In this document: one piece after another, positions 1 through 10,755 of the stretch
Layout of the letters: each line of letters starts with the position of its first letter
Position numbering within the stretch: the first letter of the stretch is position 1
Source of the DNA: Prostheceraeus crozeri
Lineage: Eukaryota; Platyhelminthes; Polycladida; Euryleptidae
Assembly: GCA_907163375.1 (NCBI GenBank)
Contig: CAJQUW010003174.1
Span: 124,001-188,000, forward strand
Reading direction: 5' to 3'
DNA: 64,000 nucleotides
Translations under genes and position numbers: made by a program
Notes under the pieces: generated by a model
Told to the model about the DNA's origin: nothing
Database searches by the model: none
What the model saw: the letters and a program-made list of their open reading frames with translations, nothing else

Positions 1-175
1 TTTAACGAAATCTCAATAATGTCAGAATCATAGGCAGGTACGCTAGATTTGTGCATTTGTTTTACGCAAAATTATCAGCTCTGTTAGATGTCTGCGTAAA
101 CAACTAGACGACTATAACATTATTACATAATCGGCTGCAGGTTCTGATGTTGGCTATTGATATGTGTACATGTAC
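1..175. other. Unannotated left edge
   Basis: No gene or repeat is recognised before the hAT-like relic that starts at about 176. Confidence 0.4.
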
Positions 176-541
176 CAGGAATCGGAGTCGGAGTCTCGGA
201 GTCCGATCATTTTTGCTGGAGTCGGAGTCGGAGTCCGGCCTATAGCTAGACCCCAAAGTATAATACAAACAAATTATTTAACCTCGTTCATAGTTGTCAT
301 TGTCTTGATGTCAGCTTTCTCCGTCAAACAAAAGTACAGAGACACTGCTGCATGCAAAGCTTGTAATAGTTGAGGGAAAAAACCGTGATAGTGACAAAGG
401 ATTGTCATTTCACTCGGTGACTTTACAGAGAAGACAAGCCTTCCTAGCCTCGATCACATCCACGTACCAAAGGTCACATCAGAGACAAAAATGAAGTACT
501 AGTTTTTTTGAGAACATTACCTCTTCACCCTCACGTTAATC

Positions 542-727
542 TTGTGTGATGACTCCTCCAAAGCGCTTATTAAAATCGAAAGTGCACTCATATTTTTTGA
601 AGAAGGATGGGGATTTTCCAGCCTGATGGAGACTGGAGAAAAACCGTGTGAAGCACGCATCAACAGGATGGGAGGAGCCCAGTCGTATACATTCAACTTA
701 AAGCGGCATTTGATAAGCTTTCATTGA
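542..727 (+). pseudogene. BED-type zinc-finger-like exon of a hAT relic
   Basis: A 61-codon reading frame ends in a pattern like a BED finger: cysteines followed by an Asn-Leu-Lys-Arg-His-Leu helix and a second His near the C terminus. BED fingers bind DNA at the N terminus of many hAT transposases. The same exon recurs at 53770-53964 with similar residues (SNFKRHLIDFH there, FNLKRHLISFH here). The first cysteine pair is not canonical, which suggests decay. No hAT catalytic core follows. I regard it as the leftover N-terminal exon of a deleted hAT transposase rather than a host gene. Confidence 0.45.
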
Positions 728-783
728 AAATTATTGATGATTGATGCAGCAATGATCACTAAAGATAAATTCAGGTAAGCCTA

Positions 784-1212
784 CACTGTATACCGTAGAT
801 TGACAATTATCCTACAAAATTACTGACAAAATCAACCGACGATTGTCACCTCCAATATCCTGCGATATTCGACGAATTTATAGGTTCTCAACCGACATCG
901 AAACAGATGCTTTGTATGCAAATTAACTAAACAAAAACTGTTGAATATTGATTGATTTTTTCGATTAGTGATTACTTGACTTTTGAGCAATCCGTATTAT
1001 TGTGTGGCAAAACCATGATTTATTTTGACAAAATTTAATTAATTACCTACATTTTTGATAAAATTTCAGCTATGATTCATTGCTATTCATTTTGTCGCTT
1101 TTTGTCAGATGTAGGTGTTCAGTGGCAACTATCCTACCAGAACTAGCAATGATCGACAAAATAGATTTTGTAGGATAAATGTCTGTCAATTGTCAGTCAA
1201 CGGTTTACAGTG
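784..1212. mobile_element. TA-flanked MITE (CACTGTATACCG ends)
   Basis: The left end reads CACTGTATACCGTAGATTG and the right end is its imperfect inverse (..GTCAACGGTTTACAGTG). Both are flanked by TA, and the matching region extends through TGACAATT and a TCCTACAAAAT segment. Comparison with the hAT sister copy at 53434-54106 shows a gap exactly here, so the insertion is seen directly. It has no coding capacity. TA duplications and CACTGTA ends recur in several other MITEs in this window. Confidence 0.75.
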
Positions 1213-1318
1213 TATAATGATCTACAGTATGTATGATGTAGGTTACCAGTCCTTTAAAAAAACTAGGCTTCATATACTGGCAAGTCGGAGTCGGAGTCGC
1301 TCGATATCGGTATCTTGG

Positions 1319-1807
1319 TTTTCAATTTACCACGACTACTGATAATTCACATACATGTCACCTTAATGGAATGTTTACATACACATGTAGGTTTTAGACT
1401 ATGAACTATGATTAGGAAGATAGGCCAAATATTTATTATGCAATCACATGTAGGCTTCTACATGTAGGTGCAGGCCATCCTATGCAGTAACATAGCCTAC
1501 ACTATACAAAGGTACAACTATGTTAGCCTATCGTGATTGAAGCGTTTTTCAAATGAAAATAAGAATAGCTTAATCATATAATGTACGAGTACCATAGGCC
1601 AAAATAGCATGCGCCTATATGCCTATGTGATTCGCATTTGTAGCGTATGGAATGCCGCTGTCTTTGAATACATGTGTAAATGTATTTGATAAGCTGCCTT
1701 AACCAAAATTATTTAAAAATAAATCTTTGTGTAATGATAGTTCGGTAAAGTAAGCTAAGCTGGCCCAGGCCTATTAGGCTGAAGTCAGTATTTTGTCGAT
1801 AAGTCAC
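1319..1807. other. Stretch without recognisable features
   Basis: AT-rich, with ACATGTAGGC-type words that occur throughout the window. No coding or repeat structure is recognised. Confidence 0.4.
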
Positions 1808-3404
1808 CATTTTTTCTATCTCGCATAAATCGGTTGAGAGACTTCCTGATAATATGCCTATTTGAAATTCATCAGTCAATAATATCGTAATGAAAAGAAA
1901 ACCGTAAACTCATGACTAATTCTAAGGTAAAAAAGTGAGTTTTTCATTTTTTTTTTGATTTGATAACATCGCAAATCAGTCGAAGAGAGCTATTTTTTCT
2001 TTTCATTTCAACTTTCTGATGATCTGTCATTGGCTTAGAGAGCACTAGGCTGTTGGTGGCCCTAACTTATTGCACGCCCTGCTATTCCGCTTCAACCTCT
2101 TCCGTATTTTGTTGATTCTTGCAAATTAGGGAATACTTGATTAAAACCAAACTTGAAGTGTATTAAAACACCTCAAGTATAGTATCTGCCCACACAGCAT
2201 TATGTATTTAGCGTCAGTTTCTTCTCCACATTTACAGTCGCATTCTTCATGAGTGTCCTGGTTAGTAATTGCAAATAATCTCAAAATCCCTAAGGACTGA
2301 AGGAATACTATCTAGAGTGCGCGAGTCATCGAACTCACTTGAGCAATATTCTTCAATAATTCCTCATTAAATCACTGATTCTAAATTCCCCAGGCAAATT
2401 ACAAAGTAAATTTTCATTGCTTATGGCTTCTCAATCATGTCATTATCTGTCTGTAATAAACAATTCGTCAAATTTGTCTGAGAGCTATCCGCAAGGCAGT
2501 TCATGACATAAAATGAACGCCAATAGTCATGTAGCATTGTTATGAAAGCAGAAAGAAACGGAAGCTTTTAAAAAATAAACTTCAAGTCTCTTTGCCATCA
2601 AACATTGCAGAAATATGATATCTTATCATAGATGAATTTGTAATGTGAAAATGTGAAATCTTTGCAGCTTTGACGCGATGCCTAGCTAGAGGATTAATAT
2701 CCGCGATTAATTTCTATCGAATATCAAGGGATTAATTGGTAAAACCTTCTCTGAAGCTTTGAGATTCGGCGTCTGCATTCATATGTCGCACAGAGCTCTG
2801 CAAATAGATTGCAAGCCGTTTGAATGAAACTGTCAAACAAGATGCTCTGTTGTGGAAGTGATCTTTATTCAGCGGCTTACTCACCGATTTTGCTAGAGCA
2901 AATAATGCGGAAATGAAGCGTTTTCAGCGCATTTTATAGCATGTGATGATTATCCATGATGCATGACATCTAACAAAATGATGCTATTCTAAGCCCATTT
3001 TTCTTTTCATTCTGATCAAATCTGTCCCTCCAGAGTTATTAAAAATTCAGGTATGTAACAGGGAATCACAAGTCCGTGAGAACCAATGCTTGAAATCAAC
3101 AATTACAGAAATTCTCTCTCTATACTGCTCTGAGATGAATGAGCCGATTCAGAACGGCTTAAAAATAAAATTTCTAAGTGCGACAAAATTTTCCCCTAAA
3201 ATTCGAAATAAAGTATGAAAAATAATGTCACTCATCAAATAATTATTGTTTACTTTTGAATTTCTGAAGATTGGACCCTCATTAAGTTCAAAGACAGCGC
3301 TGCAGATGCGCTGTAGAGCTGATGAAAAAATATATATAGAAATGGAACCCTCAGAATCCTAAAGCAAAAAAATAGATCGTCATAAAAGTGAAACAAAACA
3401 TCTA

Positions 3405-4089
3405 CACTGTAAACTGTAATCAGCCAAATAACAGACAATTGCAACAGACAACACGAGACAATGAACAACCAAAAGTGGCTGTTCAAAGCAGACACGATGA
3501 GACAATTATTCGCCAAAATATCACACAATTCTGTCTACTTTTCTAGAAGTATTGTCTCTCAAACTCAAAGTGCTTAAATATGATCAAACTATTCAACATC
3601 AGCTAATGGCAACTAGACAGTCCTAATCACATAGGTTCTAACTCTGCTCCACTCATTCACACTCGCATTATGAACAACTCTGATACTTTACAAGTCTGCT
3701 GTGTCAACGTCAACTTTAGGGAAGTATATACACCCTTAAAAGCTGTAAAAAACATTGTAAAAACAGAATTAAAAGATGTCATCAATACGTCAAATATCCA
3801 GACCTGTTATTGCCATGCCTCAAGGTGCATACAAAGAACCCTACTTATTTACAACATTGTATATTCTATAATTGAAAATTATCAAGGATACCATCCAATT
3901 TCAATAAAAGTGTATATATTAGTCATAAGTAGCATGATAGGCAGTAAACGCAATAATGTAAATTAGTTCGTGCGATGAGACAAAAATTGTCTGACAAGCA
4001 GGAAATTTGTCTGATAATACGCAGTAAGTGCCAAAATACTGATGTGACTCACAAATTGTCCGATAAGTGGCTGTTTGCAGTTTACAGTG
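3405..4089 (+). mobile_element. CACTGTAAACTG MITE, copy A
   Basis: Ends are CACTGTAAACTGTAATCAGCC on the left side (first 20 bases checked) and the inverse, GCAGTTTACAGTG, on the right, with the left end preceded by TA. Near-identical copies lie at 17557-18264 and 34154-34825. The interior carries motifs with GACAATT repeated near both ends. A 98-codon reading frame occupies 3670-3966. This copy lies in the left arm of the large inverted repeat and is the counterpart of the copy in the right arm. It is non-autonomous and the mobilising family is unknown. Confidence 0.75.
3670..3966 (+). CDS. 98-codon open frame in MITE copy A, function unknown
   Basis: An ATG-to-stop frame of 98 codons begins MNNSDTLQVCCVNV and is also open, at the same length, in copies B (17678-17974, minus) and C (34277-34573, minus). 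Between A and B I count about five amino-acid-changing and about four or five silent differences, so there is no sign of strong purifying selection. No domain is recognised. It could be a small MITE-borne peptide, or a frame that stays open by chance because the copies are young. Confidence 0.25.
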   Translation: MNNSDTLQVCCVNVNFREVYTPLKAVKNIVKTELKDVINTSNIQTCYCHASRCIQRTLLIYNIVYSIIENYQGYHPISIKVYILVISSMIGSKRNNVN

Positions 4090-4418
4090 TCCTAAAAATC
4101 TCCCATCAATGCTATTCGTAAACGGCATTTACAAATCTATCTTCCAATCATTGAGTACGCATGACAGGTAGAAATGAAACTCAGTATTAATTTAATCCCC
4201 AATGTGTATGCAGTTTCGATTTTATTTAATGAACTCGAGTTGAAGCCCATACCACATGTGAGAATGCAAATTTCGACAGTTTTGGAGAAATTACCTCAGA
4301 TTTGACTGATAATGATAGCAATACAGAAGGTGAATAGTGTTCAACAAATTGTCCGTGTCATGGCAACTTTGGAGAGGTAGTGTTTGCTAAATTAGCTTTC
4401 CAACAGCCCTCCTTCTCG

Positions 4419-5147
4419 CTATCTCCACTCCTTTCCAACGGGCGAAGCACGCCGCACCTCCACTGAACCATCCGTAAAGATCACCATCTCTTCCTCATTC
4501 CGATCCTCCATCTTCCTTCGAAACACCTCCCTCTTCCATTCATCACTGTCTTTTCGCTTGACCTCCTCGCACAGGGTGTCATTCACCTCGATGTTCTCCC
4601 CCAATCGTCTCCATGGCTCACCTCTCCTCCAACTGCATTTCTTTCTGCGCGTCAACTCCAGTCTCTCGCTCTCTGTCATGGGAGCGTGTACATAGGTCCT
4701 CTTCCCCACCCACTTGTGCGCCGCCCTCAAGATGAGGGTGCGCAGGCTTCCCTCGAGGAGCTTGACCTTCATCCTCCGATTCCCTCTCACCCTCACCACT
4801 CCCTCACTTCATCCCGGAATCCCTCCCAGTTCGCCTTCTCCCAGTCCCACATCCTTCCTTGTGTCCCATCGGCCATCCTTTCCCCCAACGTGCAACCAAA
4901 CGTCAAAAGGATAGGAAAGCGTTCCGAACCCAACTCCCTCTTGACCTACCACATGGCACTCTCCAACAAGTCCGAGGAACACAACGATACATCATTCCTG
5001 TTCCTCTTGACATCCTCGTACCCGACCCGTCGTTCATAACTCGAAAGCCATGCCTCTGCGCCCATACTATCACTCACTCACTCCTCTCATCGGTCCTTAC
5101 CCGCTCATCGCACCCCCTATGGTGCGCGTTGAAGTCGCCTCCCAACC
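4419..5147 (-). pseudogene. LINE remnant: endonuclease piece joined to RNase H-linker piece
   Basis: Read on the minus strand from 5147 downwards, the translation shows a GGDFNAHH motif, the hallmark of the APE endonuclease of non-LTR retrotransposons, then a linker with NWEGFRDEV. It next runs into a region typical of the end of the RT domain and a VIFTDGSV motif typical of a LINE RNase H domain (about 4430-4500). The RT core (YxDD) is not found, so a large internal deletion is inferred. Several frames must be used, so it is broken. The upstream endonuclease piece lies at 8712-8930, displaced by the RAG1-like transposon at 5148-8711. The clade is uncertain; an R1/I/Jockey-type LINE is plausible. 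Confidence 0.65.
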
Positions 5148-5735
5148 CACATGTGAATATTTTATGAATAAATGAAAAAAAATCCGAATGACTTTATCTT
5201 TTGCATGTGACATTGTCATAGTCATAGGATATCACACACTAAATTTTATAAAAATCAGTCGTGTAGTTTTCAAATATTTCACATTTATGTGCATTTCATA
5301 CTACTCACTAGGTTACGAGTAATTTTGACAGTCATAACGAAATCCGAATACGTATTTGAAACATAGTATCAACATAACTTGTTAAAAGGAGGATGCTCAT
5401 GAATTTGGAGAAAATTCTATCCTGTTATTGTCCTGCAAATTAGAATTTTACTCAAAATACTACTTATAAGTAGTATGATATGTTGAAGTCAGTATATTCC
5501 ATTAAATAAAATCCGAATTTCATTCCAAAAGTTTAGATTCACTTCTAATGTCATAATATAGCTTATATATTCATATAAAACGATTCTATCTTCATACTTT
5601 TGAGATATGTACGTACGTAACAATGCAAAATTATATATTTTGAGCAAAAAAATTAACAACTTTTTTGCCTATCAGAAATCAACGACAACCAAATCCGAAT
5701 AAAATTAAATTTCACATGTTGATTCTTCATTACAT
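5148..5735 (+). repeat. Left terminal inverted repeat of RAG1-like element 1
   Basis: It matches the reverse complement of 8115-8711 with scattered differences. The tip is CACATGTGAATATT, followed by an A-tract beginning about 27 bases in. The words AAATCCGAAT recur several times within the arm (near 5180, 5340, 5510 and 5690) and may be subterminal binding sites. Confidence 0.85.
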
Positions 5736-5805
5736 ATTCACATAAAATTCTAAGAAGAGAAAGCTGTGAGGAAACGTGCGTAATTAAAATCAATAATTGC
5801 TTTTA

Positions 5806-7710
5806 TCATTGTCTCTTAGAGCATCCGGGGAGCTTTTTGTATCTTTGCCATGTTTGAGCGAAGTGATGGTGAATCGACTCGATGGCCTGCTCACCAGTCC
5901 ATCCCAAGCCTGGATCAGGAAAATGGCACAGCTCTTCTAGAATTGAAAAAGATTCTTGAACATGATACAAAAGATGCGTCTTTAAAAAAGGTTCAATTCT
6001 CGCCTGACGTAAAGCTTCTTTGAATTCAATTATTGAATTCAAATAATCGTTCTTACGCAAGACACCGCCACAGTTGTCAATGACGTCTTTGAATCTACGC
6101 AATGCTGCACAGGCAGACGTTCGGGTAAAGCATTGAGGAAACTGGTCAATATTTCCCAAGATCATTCGAACACCGCGGCCTTCGAAAGCCTTACCATGAT
6201 AGGAGGATCGATGCGCCCCTAATCTGAACAATAGTCTATCAATTGTCGACTTCTCCTCTGCAGACAATTCAATTTCAATTTTGCTAAACAAATTCTGTAC
6301 TATTCCCAACATAACATGCAAAATCGGTGTTGCACATTTGTACAAATTCGGTGTCTCTGAGCTAAAGATTGAGGATGAAATGCAATTGAAGCATTCTTTT
6401 GCTTTTTTCATATCAGAATCATATTCAGATGAGGTTTTCGAGTTGTTCATCATGAAATTTGTCTGATTGTAGAACATTCTTCACCGAAAAGGAGCCATTA
6501 ACCCAAGTACAAAAGACACACGGATGCTTGGAACGACCAGTACTAATGCCGAACATCAATTGTAGACACTTGTTATCCGCTACGAGGGTAACCTTGAGTC
6601 GAGGGCTTTCAAAAAGTAAACGAAATGAATCAATGGAGAAAATGGTGAGCAAATTTTGTCTGGACTCCGGTGCTCCAACAACAGCGATAATCAATAACTA
6701 TGAAGGAGAATCCGAAAACTCAGGCTGATTTATGATTTGAACACCAACCTTGAGAAATTCTTGACCGTGGTCAACAGACATTTTTACTATCAAATCATTT
6801 TCGTCAAAACTGTCAGTCGTCCACTCTGCTATCAAACCAACAATATCGTTGCAAAAGACAAACGATAAATATCTCTTCACCATTTCATCACTTCCACTAT
6901 CACATTCAAACTCAATTTCATCAGTGCAACTAAAAAATCGACTAAGGCTTGCATCACGTGATGCATAAAATGTTGACATACTAGGAAACTTAACATCATT
7001 TCCAATAACTGAATTTAATCGCTTCAGGATATTGTTCGAAATACAGTTAGATAAACTTTTCAATCCGATCAAACTACGAATATCCATTCTCTTTTGTAAT
7101 TTAGAGTCATGGGTAAAGCGGAGTTTAAGTGGAGGGCCTCTTACCCGACTCTTTAATTGAGCTACAGATATTATGTAATGTTTGAGTAGGACCGCCGCAT
7201 TGATGCCGCTCGGGAAACTCTAGCTCAGTCGATGACAACTCTTTTACATATTTTGAGCAGGCCAGTTTGACTGGAGAACTAGTTTGTGCTGCTCTTTTTC
7301 TACCTGATTTTTGTTTTTTGGAAAATTGTCTCTGTTCATTCAAGGAGTGGCTTTTATGATCAATTACTAAACTGCAAGTATAGCAAGGTGCATCTGGCTT
7401 GCAATCATCAGATCGTATCATGCTAGTGCTTCTATAAATACCGAAGAAAGTATATTGCTTATTCGATCTGCAATTGGCCCCAACCTTGACTTGCCTGTCG
7501 TTCTTCAAATCTTTTAGGTTTGTGTAACAAGTCTTGCACAATACTCCCGGTGCACATTCCTCGTCGTCGTGAGATAAATCGATATTCCAAATTTGTTAAT
7601 AGTCCTCCACACAAGATTGCGATATATGAACCATTTTAGAAGATAATCTGCCAACAGCACCACCTCGACGGCAGATGCGACTCAGCACTATAGCATGTTC
7701 GTCATGCCTT
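5806..7710 (-). pseudogene. RAG1/Transib-like transposase (broken), element 1
   Basis: Read from about 7710 down to the stop at 5806, roughly 635 codons. In order: an N-terminal zinc motif with ECAPGVLCKTCYTNL (about 7530-7570); a C-x2-C with a following His (CYTCSLVIDH, about 7370); a RDASLSRFF segment; first Asp in SVDHGQEFLKV (about 6765); second Asp in VADNKC (about 6570) exactly 18 residues before C-x2-C (HPCVFC, about 6510); a Leu-His helix in ATPILHVMLG (about 6310); a YHGKAFEG segment (about 6200); a H-x3-H pair (THLLYH, about 5965); and the Glu motif GEQAIESIHHHF (about 5880). This is the order of RAG1 D600, D708, the zinc cysteines, zinc histidines and E962. Breaks: a frameshift near 7090-7125, an in-frame stop near 6697, a frameshift near 6430, and a stop near 7610. 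Relation to RAG1/Transib is inferred from motifs, not from a search. Confidence 0.75.
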
Positions 7711-8114
7711 GTAGACCGATGTGTTAAAAATGTTCAGCTTACAACACGCGCGCAAAGAAAGCAACTTGGGATTCTGTTGTTAAGGACAACAGTCTCCACC
7801 CTGACATGAACAACCAATACAGTGTGGTACTGACTCAACTGACTCTACCGTAGCATGCGGGCTGCAAACGCGTTTCTACCATAGCGTGCGATCTCCATGC
7901 GCTAACATCAAACAAAATTTTACTCAAAGCTTTGTCTTCATAGAAATATGAATCAACCGCTGGAATGTGTAATAGAGTTCCTTCGATTCGCAGAAATCTA
8001 TTTTTCCTCAGCTAAAGATGTACTCGAAAACTAATTATTACAGTAAGATGATACAGTCGATTATGTTGGAAGTACACGATAGTTTCTTCTAAAACTTTTT
8101 GGACATGTTAACAA

Positions 8115-8711
8115 TATAATGAAGAATCAACATGTGAAATCTAATTTTATTCGGATTTGGTTATCATTGATTTCTGATAGGCAAAAAAAATTGTTAATTT
8201 TTTTGTTCAAAATATTTAATTTTGCATTGTTACGTACATATCTCAAAAGTATGAAGATAGAATCGTTTTATATGAATATACATGTATAAGCTATATTATG
8301 ACATTAGAAGTGAATCTAAACTTTTGGAATGAAATTCGGATTTTTATTTAATGGAATATACTGACTTCAACATAGCATACTACTTATAAGTAGCATTTTG
8401 AGTAAATTTATAATTCTAATTTGCAGGGCAATAACAGGATAGAATTTTCTCCAAATTCATGAGTATCCTCCTTTTAACAAGTTATGTTGATACTATGTTT
8501 CAAATACGTATTCGGATTTCGTTATGACTGTCAAAATTACTCGTAACCTAGTGAGTAGTATGAAATGCACATAAATGTGAAATATTTGAATACTACACGA
8601 CTGATTTTTATAAAATTTAGTGTGTGATATCCTACGACTATGACAATGTCACATGCAAAAGATAAAGTCATTCGGATTTTTTTTCATTTATTCGTAAAAT
8701 ATTCACATGTG
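8115..8711 (-). repeat. Right terminal inverted repeat of RAG1-like element 1
   Basis: Inverse of 5148-5735, ending ..AAAATATTCACATGTG. Sequence between the transposase start and this repeat (about 7710-8115) has no recognisable second gene, so no RAG2-like partner is evident. Confidence 0.85.
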
Positions 8712-8930
8712 GACAGCCAGCAGACCTCTCTGCTACCAGGCAGCAACGACAGCAATTCCTGCAATCCAGAATCACCCTCTCTGGTGAAGCGTAGATGTTC
8801 ACGCTGTTCTACGCCATCCCTTTCCAATCCAACACCTCCACCCACAGCACTTACAGCCCATTCCCTACCGGCACCTCACTCACCCTCTTCCGGTACGCCA
8901 ACGCTTCGCCATGGGAAAACGGCTTCGGTA
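8712..8930 (-). pseudogene. LINE endonuclease piece, upstream half
   Basis: On the minus strand this stretch reads VEVLDWKGMA, then SVNIYASPERVILD. That is the usual strand preceding the GGDFN motif in APE endonucleases of LINEs (..NxYASP....GGDFN). The GGDFN half lies at about 5140, on the far side of the RAG1-like transposon at 5148-8711. The two halves make one reading of an endonuclease region cut by the transposon. At least one in-frame stop is present, so it is a relic. Confidence 0.55.
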
Positions 8931-9100
8931 AAAAGAATACTAATAGGGGCAAAAAGAAATTCCAAATACCTTACAGAGATAGGAGAAATAGTCATGCGTC
9001 GTTTGCAGACTGCTGTAAAATGTCCCGATCGATGCGATTCCTTCACATTCGAAGAATTCAGATCATTGCGCAAAAGTTTTCTCAACAATGTTAGTCCTTC
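8928..9100 (+). repeat. 170-bp dispersed repeat, partner of 13655-13828 (inverted)
   Basis: Nearly the same sequence lies in opposite orientation at 13655-13828: shared words include TTACAGAGATAGGA, CGAAGAATTCAGATC and AAAGAAATT. Both copies keep partly open frames, but the encoded peptides match no family I recognise. It borders the LINE remnant here, so it could be part of the 5' end of that LINE or an unrelated repeat. Confidence 0.6.
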
Positions 9101-10659
9101 GGGTCATTATCAAAATAGTTAAGGCGCACGAAAGAACGTTCACAAACCTCTCTGGAGAACTTGACATCATCTATGTCTCTTTTGAGGACTGTTTCACACA
9201 TGAGACCTTTTGCAGCGCGGTTGTCGCTAAAATTTGGAATTGGACTTTCACATTGGACTTCGATTTCTGCGACTGTCAGTCATCGGACAAGCCATTTCGA
9301 TCTCTCGATTTCATGACACATAGGAAGTGGATGTGTCTCAGCCTATTGCAGATGAATTTGAACATGTGTTCCTCTAATGACAGACTTCAGTCTTTTTTGT
9401 TCTTGTTTTCATCGAAATCAGTAAGAAATTTGCTATCAGAATTTCTAAAATTTACTTCATATTTCGTTATAGTATTCAGAATCAGTATAAACATACAATT
9501 ATATTTCAACAATTGTGTCTCATCGTCTGCTCTGTGTAATATGGATTTCCATGTAAGCCTAGTACTATATAGACATAAAAGTCTCAGCAACCTATTCAAT
9601 CAGTCATCGATGAAGGTGATCAATTGCGTCATTTATTCATAGCACAAGTCAATAAATTTTCACGAAGCGACCTCTTTTATCACATCAATAAGAAAAGTAA
9701 CGACTTTCATAATCTACTGCATCTGTTGTCAATATTCACTGCCTTTGTAAGTGTTCCTTGTCTAGTCAATCAATGAAGCATAGTGCATGGCAAGGGCCCT
9801 CCGGGAGTCTTGCATTTTGAGAAAATTATTCTCTCCATGACGGAAGCCATGCGCGTCATCAACTTCTTCATGGAAATTGGTGACATGGACTGACTTCGGT
9901 CATCGTCGATTGCACGCGCACGGAAAGCACTATTGTTTGACGTATGCGAAGGTCAATAACTTCAACATTTTCGAACTTCAAATGCACTATTTGTGATAGA
10001 ATCGGTTCTACTGAACGAAATTTAGCAATTTGGAATACGTTTTAATCACCGTATCATATTGCACTCAAAAATGTTCTCAGATTGACGGTATGTTCTAGAT
10101 CGTTAGTCGGTCAAAACTCAAAATCACCTCAAAATCGATCGATTTCCCGAAGAATTCTTGTAACAATTTATCCATTTTTAAAACACGCGACATGTGTGAA
10201 AAGCTCCATAGGCTGTAATGTTGCCCTGCAATCAGCGCGACTATGCTATTGTCTTCCATAAACATAGCTTTTCAATTGTCTGTGTTGGCCATTGTTCCAA
10301 GGAAAGGAAGGCACGCATTTCTCTCCATGGTGGACGCCATGAATACCATCAACTTCTTCATGCTGGGGGATCAGCTTGGTGTGTGGTTCACCAAATTCTG
10401 ACCACTGACGGCTGAGAACGAGGTCAAAATGTAAATTGGTGATAATGATTAACGTCTGGGCTTGTCCTATAACGCGTCATTAGTAAAATGGAACTTTAAT
10501 GACGCCTCATTTAACTGTCATTAAACGGATACAGTCCATGGACGCGTAATTTATTTTGCTTCATTCAACTGTCATAATCTTTTAATTGAAGGGTGTTCAC
10601 GAACGCGTCATAAAAGATGTCATTCATTAATGTAAGCTAAATGAAAGCAGAATAATTAA
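9101..10659. other. No recognised gene; short direct duplication
   Basis: A 184-codon open frame at 9088-9642 has no recognisable motif and is probably chance. An imperfect duplication of about 45 bases occurs at 9830-9875 and 10320-10362 (both contain CATCAACTTCTTCATG after CTCTCCATG). The stretch from 10470 to 10640 repeats ACGCGTCAT or ACGCGTAAT three times. Nothing else is seen. Confidence 0.4.
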
Positions 10660-10755
10660 CCCATTACTGCCCATGAATAGAAAAACAACTAATTTTTAAA
10701 ATTTTCTTTCATACAAAAACTTCTACCGTCTGAAGCAACTACAAACTAATGACGA

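Larger units (their letters stand above)
176..1318 (+). mobile_element. hAT-like element relic, copy 1 (interrupted by a MITE)
   Basis: The ends carry the GGAGTCGGAGTC repeat that also bounds a sister copy at 53434-54106. The interior is colinear with that copy, including a conserved TATAGCTAGACC-type segment just inside the left end and a short zinc-finger-like exon. A 429-bp MITE interrupts this copy at 784-1212. The right end is degraded and no 8-bp target duplication is visible, so it is probably older than the 53-kb copy. The hAT assignment rests on the sister copy, which has CAG-type ends and an 8-bp duplication. No hAT catalytic domain is present, so this is a short non-autonomous derivative. 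Confidence 0.6.
1808..4405 (+). repeat. Left arm of a 2.6-kb inverted repeat
   Basis: This segment is the reverse complement of 33838-36418 over its whole length, with scattered substitutions and small indels. The outer boundary is sharp: both arms begin CCATTTTTTCTATCTCGC, and the flanking bases outside do not match. The inner boundary fades around 4370-4405. The arm holds about 1.6 kb of otherwise unrecognised sequence plus a MITE at 3405-4089 that sits at the same position in the other arm. No short target duplication is visible outside the two outer ends. It may be the terminal repeat of a very large element or one half of a segmental inverted duplication. Confidence 0.85.
5148..8711 (-). 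mobile_element. RAG1/Transib-like DNA transposon 1, inserted in a LINE
   Basis: About 590-bp inverted terminal repeats (5148-5735 and 8115-8711) start CACATGTGAATATTTT and enclose a transposase relic on the minus strand. The flanks are two halves of one LINE endonuclease region (NIYASPER to the right, GGDFNAHH to the left), so the insertion point is defined. No clean 5-bp target duplication is seen. The protein shares motif order and spacing with the element at 20262-24295 and with the catalytic core of RAG1. The CAC start matches the CAC end rule of Transib and RAG elements. The transposase is broken by at least two frameshifts and two in-frame stops, so the copy is not autonomous. Confidence 0.8.

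Noticed and set aside
4686-5167. Overlapping proline- and serine-rich plus-strand frames
   Set aside because: They are the antisense of the LINE endonuclease and RNase H-linker region on the minus strand.
8708-8716. A 5-bp duplication (GGCTG/GGTTG) around RAG1-like element 1
   Set aside because: It needs asymmetric tips and one mismatch, so it is not convincing without an empty-site LINE copy.
9088-9642. 184-codon open frame
   Set aside because: No recognisable domain, no similarity to neighbouring elements, and composition as expected from AT-rich DNA.
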